Assembly: GCA_002812745.2 (NCBI GenBank)
Contig: NCSJ02000140.1
Location: 42,847-106,846 of the forward strand
Source of the DNA: Scytalidium lignicola
Taxonomy: Eukaryota; Ascomycota; Leotiomycetes
DNA length: 64,000 bases
Direction of reading: 5' to 3'
The stretch's first letter is position 1, and each line of letters begins with the position of its first letter. Position numbers and translations under genes: made by a program. Below, one piece after another: positions 60,219-64,000 of the stretch. Below the pieces are notes generated by a model. That model worked only from the letters and a program-made list of their open reading frames with translations. It was not told where the DNA came from and searched no databases.

Positions 60219-62030
60219 TNATAGTATATTATTATACAACATTTCTGTTATTAACAAGTAATTAACTTAATTATCTTGATTATAATTGACATAATATCTT
60301 AAATATCCTTTTAACTATATGTTTAAATATTTTGTTTGTCCATTAGTTTGTAGATGTTATGTTGTTAATAACTTCTTTTTAACTTTTATTCTTGTTATTA
60401 ATGTTTTCTAAAACTTAAATACAAATCTTGTATTTTTATCAGAGATTATCTGCTTTAATACTCCTTATTAAGATATTACTCTTTATAAGAATATATTAAT
60501 TATCTCTTTTACTCCTTAAGTCTCCTTAAACAGTTTAAAGATTACAAACTTAGTATAATATTTAATTATTACAAAGATAAAGTTATACTCAACCTTTGTA
60601 GTATAATCTGTAAAAACTAGTAGTTTTATAATAAAATCTTATCTAATTAGTTCTTATAGATTGTTAAGTATTTATATAAGGTATAATTATCTTTAAAGCT
60701 TCCTTTTTAAATTCTTAACCTTTTTACAAATTTTGTATTCTATGATTACTTTCTTAACTATTGATTATAATTTCATAATAAAGTAATCTTTATTGATTTA
60801 GTAATAATATTAAGTTATACTTATATGTCCATTATATAATAAGTTATACTATTTTTTAACAAACTCCTTTGTTAATTTTGTTAATATATATAACTTCTTA
60901 TTCTTATATCAAATATTTTTGATTTTTTCTTACTTGCCTTTGGTCATGTCTAATAAAGTGTTTTCTTCTCTTTTNCTTTTTAGTTGCTTTTCTGATTCAA
61001 TTAACTTAGTACTTATTTGTTATTACTATAATAGTTATAAGTTGTCTTTTATTGTATATTAAGAATCTGTTCTTATTTTCCTTTAATATTAGTTTACTTT
61101 CTTCTTTTTNCTTTGGCTAAGTACTTAGGTTTTTNAACTTAGAGTATTTGTTCTTCTATTGTTTTTGCCTTTAATATAAGTAATCTTAAAATTATACTTA
61201 GATAACTTCTTTACTTATTATACTTGTTTAGTATTCAATTGCTTAGTTGTTATGAAGTATTAAAGGTTATAATAATCTAAAAGTATATCAACTATTTTAC
61301 TAGATTTGATAATATACACTCTTTAATACTTTAGAGCTTTTATAATAACTAACATTTCCTTATTTAATGTTTGATAATTTCTTTTTTATAATATTCAGCT
61401 TTTTTTGACTAAAATGCTAATAGTACTTAATAATGTTGTTTATTAATTTATTATGATTATAATAACACAGCTTTTAATATCACATCAAAGGTATTAGTTT
61501 TAATTCTTATTCTTCTTTCTAGATTAAAGATTCTTAAGAAACCTTTTTTTACAAAAGTATTTTTAATATTTTAAAATGCTTCTTTTATAATGTCATTTTA
61601 TTCATAAGCTTAATCCTTCTTTATAAGTTTAGTTAATAATACAAAGATTTTAAAATAATCCTTTACAAATCTTTAGTAATAATTAGTTAATCTTAAGAAA
61701 CTCTATAATTGCTTAATTGTTTTAGATAGTTCTTATTCCTTGATTGATTAAATCTTATTGTCAAGGGTTTTTATCCTTTTTCCAGAAATATAATGTTTTA
61801 AGAATTAAACTTATTCTTTATAAAATTTACATTTTACTAGTTTATAATATAATCTTACCTTTTACAATGTTTGTAGAATAAGCTTAATATACTCCTTATG
61901 TTTTTTAATACTTTTTAAGTAAATGATTATATTGTCAAGATATACTATTATGAATTTCTCTAAGTATTTCTTTAATATTCAGTTTATTATTCTTTGTTAT
62001 ATTATTAGAATATTAGTTATGTTAAATGTT
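60219..62030 (-). mobile_element. Inverted gypsy fragment (integrase to RT), right arm of fold-back
   Basis: Reverse complement of 58424-60218 with scattered transitions; also parallel to 20750-22560 of the first gypsy copy. The RT box is at about 61930-61955. It ends abruptly at 62030 inside RT. Confidence 0.75.
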
Positions 62031-63930
62031 ATAAAAAAAGGAAAAACCTTTAAAGGAAAAGAAAAGAAGTATTTTAAAGGAAAAGTCAAAAAGGGGAATT
62101 CCTTTAGAATTTCCTTTAAAGAACTTGACTAAAGAAGAAAAAACAAGTTATGTTTTAAGTATAAAATGTCCAAATATATAATGAATACTTATAAGAAGGA
62201 TAATAAGTTGAATATATTAATTAAAGTTAAAGTTATATATATCCTAAGAATTATAAATATCNTTTTTAAGATTGTCAGAGGAAAAGAGTTTGAATGAGAA
62301 GGAAAACTCCTCAGAAGAAGAAGAAGATTATAAGGACTTAATAATTATATTACATTATGTTATTAAGATTAATGTAAATAAGATAGTAATAATAAGAATT
62401 CTTAAGATAAATTTTGTATTTATAACAAGAACTTAATATAAAAGATACTCTTAAGATAATAACTAAATTAGAGATTAAGGTAAATAGAGATTAATTTTAA
62501 GAGTTAATAGAATTTGGATAATTGTACTATTAGACTTCAAAGTTATATTAACAGAATAATATTCTGTTTTTGAAGAATTATTAATCTTAAAATATTATCT
62601 TATAATTAGTATAAGAGGACTAAGAGGATAGGAAATCCTGGACAAAAGTTAATTCTTCAGAATTGTATAATAAGAAGAAGTAATTATTAAGGTATAAGAA
62701 CTTAAAATCGGAGATTTTGCTCTAGTTTACAAGATTAACCTCTAGAGTATTATTATNAAAAAAAGGAATATGTAAGTTTTTCTTGTTAATAGAAAGAACT
62801 TAAATTTAAGATGATTTTAACCAAATGTTAAAAGATGCTTAGATAATAATAAAGGAAGAATTAAGTTATGTTATATAAGGATGATATGACCTTTAACAAG
62901 GAGGTTATCTAATGTTGACNTTTTTGACAAGATCAACTAGAAGTAAAAATACAATATAGAGAAATCTAAGGCTTAGGAAAATCAATAGAACAACTGCTTG
63001 AAGTTGAATAATATTATGCTTAACAAGAACAAAGAGAACTAGTTAAGATTGTTATTGAACAAGCTAATTAAGATATAAAAGCTTTACTTATAGTTAATAA
63101 ATTAAAAGAAGATTCATTACCTTTAAAATTACTTATTGTATTACTAGGAGAAGATGAGTTAATACAGAGGATTAATTAATAATTTAACTAAGAAGTAATA
63201 ATATACCTTTTGAATTTTGCAAGAAGGATTCTTAAGGAAAGTAATATTTCTATTATTGAAATAAAGGAATACCTTAAAAACNAAAATAGTAAAATGAGTA
63301 TAAGATATATATACATTTATGAATAATAGAAGCTTAGATAGACTAAGATTAAGAAACTTTATAAAAAGACAAATAATATTGTTTGAAGAATTTTAGGAGA
63401 ATGTTGAAGATCTAGAAATCAAAGATAATATATTAGTTGACAATGCTAAAAATGTTAATCTCTACTTTATAAACAATAAAGAATTATTATATATAAACAT
63501 AATATTGTGCAGAAAGTTAATAAGAGCATTAATTGATTTAAGAGTAAAAAGAAACTTCATTAATGAACAAATTATAAAGTAACTTAGACTTAACATAAAA
63601 GTTAAGGATAATAACTATTTAATATTGTTAACAAATAATACTAAGGTTTAAAAGTATATTAACATTCAAACTTAGAATTTAAATATAGAGTATAACAAAA
63701 GTTATTAAAAGAAGATATCTTTTGATGTTATAAAGTTAAGAACATATTAAGTTATATTAAGAATCAAGTGGATAAAGAAGTATAATCTAATAATTAATTA
63801 AAGAATAAGTATGATTACCTTCTTAGAAGAAGAATAAAATTCAGTATCTTTAAGAGTTGTTTATGTTGATAAGATTATAAAACATATTCTTGAAGAATAT
63901 TATAAATGATTAGAGTTATTTATAAAAAGA
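62031..63930 (+). mobile_element. Third gypsy fragment, gag to protease region, plus strand
   Basis: Parallel to 56166-57970 of the neighbouring element, sharing the lysine-rich gag tail near 62035-62130 and the protease region near 63510. It begins in mid-gag at the junction with the inverted fragment and stops at 63930 where GC-rich DNA starts. Ambiguous bases occur beside homopolymers. No open frames remain apart from short pieces. Confidence 0.7.
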
Positions 63931-64000
63931 CTAACGGCCCATCCGCCGGAGTATGGCCTCAGGCGGCCCGTGCGCTGGTTTTTGGCCTCACCCGCCAAAC
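63931..64000. other. GC-rich sequence of another element, cut by window end
   Basis: Seventy bases, strongly GC-rich, after 11 kb of AT-rich DNA. Contains GGCCCATCCGCC, GGCGGCCCGTGCGC and TTTTTGGCCTCACCCGCC. It could be the terminus of a fungal hAT-type DNA transposon, whose ends are often GGCC-rich, but the assignment is a guess. Confidence 0.35.

Overview
The window looks like nuclear DNA of a filamentous ascomycete (Pezizomycotina, possibly Eurotiomycetes; the class is an inference). The reasons are short GT-AG introns of about 40-110 nt, a group X-type hybrid histidine kinase, a SET-MYND protein, a fungal DHA1/VMAT-like MFS transporter, and large AT-rich transposon graveyards. In those graveyards reading frames are broken mainly by C:G to T:A changes (CAG/CAA/CGA/TGG to stops, Cys to Tyr, Asp to Asn). 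That pattern fits repeat-induced point mutation (RIP) or a similar process.

Layout. 1-8100 is a decayed gene margin: the 3' end of an argininosuccinate-lyase-like gene, a truncated fumarylacetoacetate-hydrolase-family gene, a relic of an AIG1-type GTPase family protein, and two pogo/Fot-type DNA transposons. Both transposons have exact ends, TA target duplications, GC-normal terminal inverted repeats and mutated interiors. 8103-24604 is a RIP island. It holds LINE relics on both strands, a second partial LINE copy, a solo LTR with a perfect 5-bp target duplication, and a minus-strand Ty3/gypsy element with its 3' LTR and polypurine tract.

24605-52300 is the gene-bearing part. It contains a class III aminotransferase with one Trp-to-stop change, an intact 1-Cys peroxiredoxin transcribed divergently from a 2323-residue hybrid histidine kinase, and a PhyH-type dioxygenase pseudogene divergent from an intact MFS transporter with a solo Copia LTR between them. 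It also contains a four-helix membrane protein, a frameshifted unknown gene, a coiled-coil protein with a Cys/Gly-rich tail, a SET-MYND protein and a small four-exon alpha/beta-like protein. 52300-63930 is a second RIP island: a minus-strand Copia 3' end cut by a plus-strand gypsy element, then an inverted fold-back copy and a third gypsy fragment. The last 70 bases switch abruptly to GC-rich DNA of another origin.

Functional picture. The peroxiredoxin and the hybrid kinase share a promoter region of about 770 bp, which would fit a stress-response link, but this is inference. The PhyH/MFS pair resembles the edge of a small metabolite cluster whose oxygenase has died. I did not find a convincing new multi-gene system. 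The best unexplained items are the fold-back gypsy structure, the intact small genes of unknown function, a repeat duplicated upstream of two genes, and an open frame of 72 codons plus stop surviving inside the second AT-rich island.
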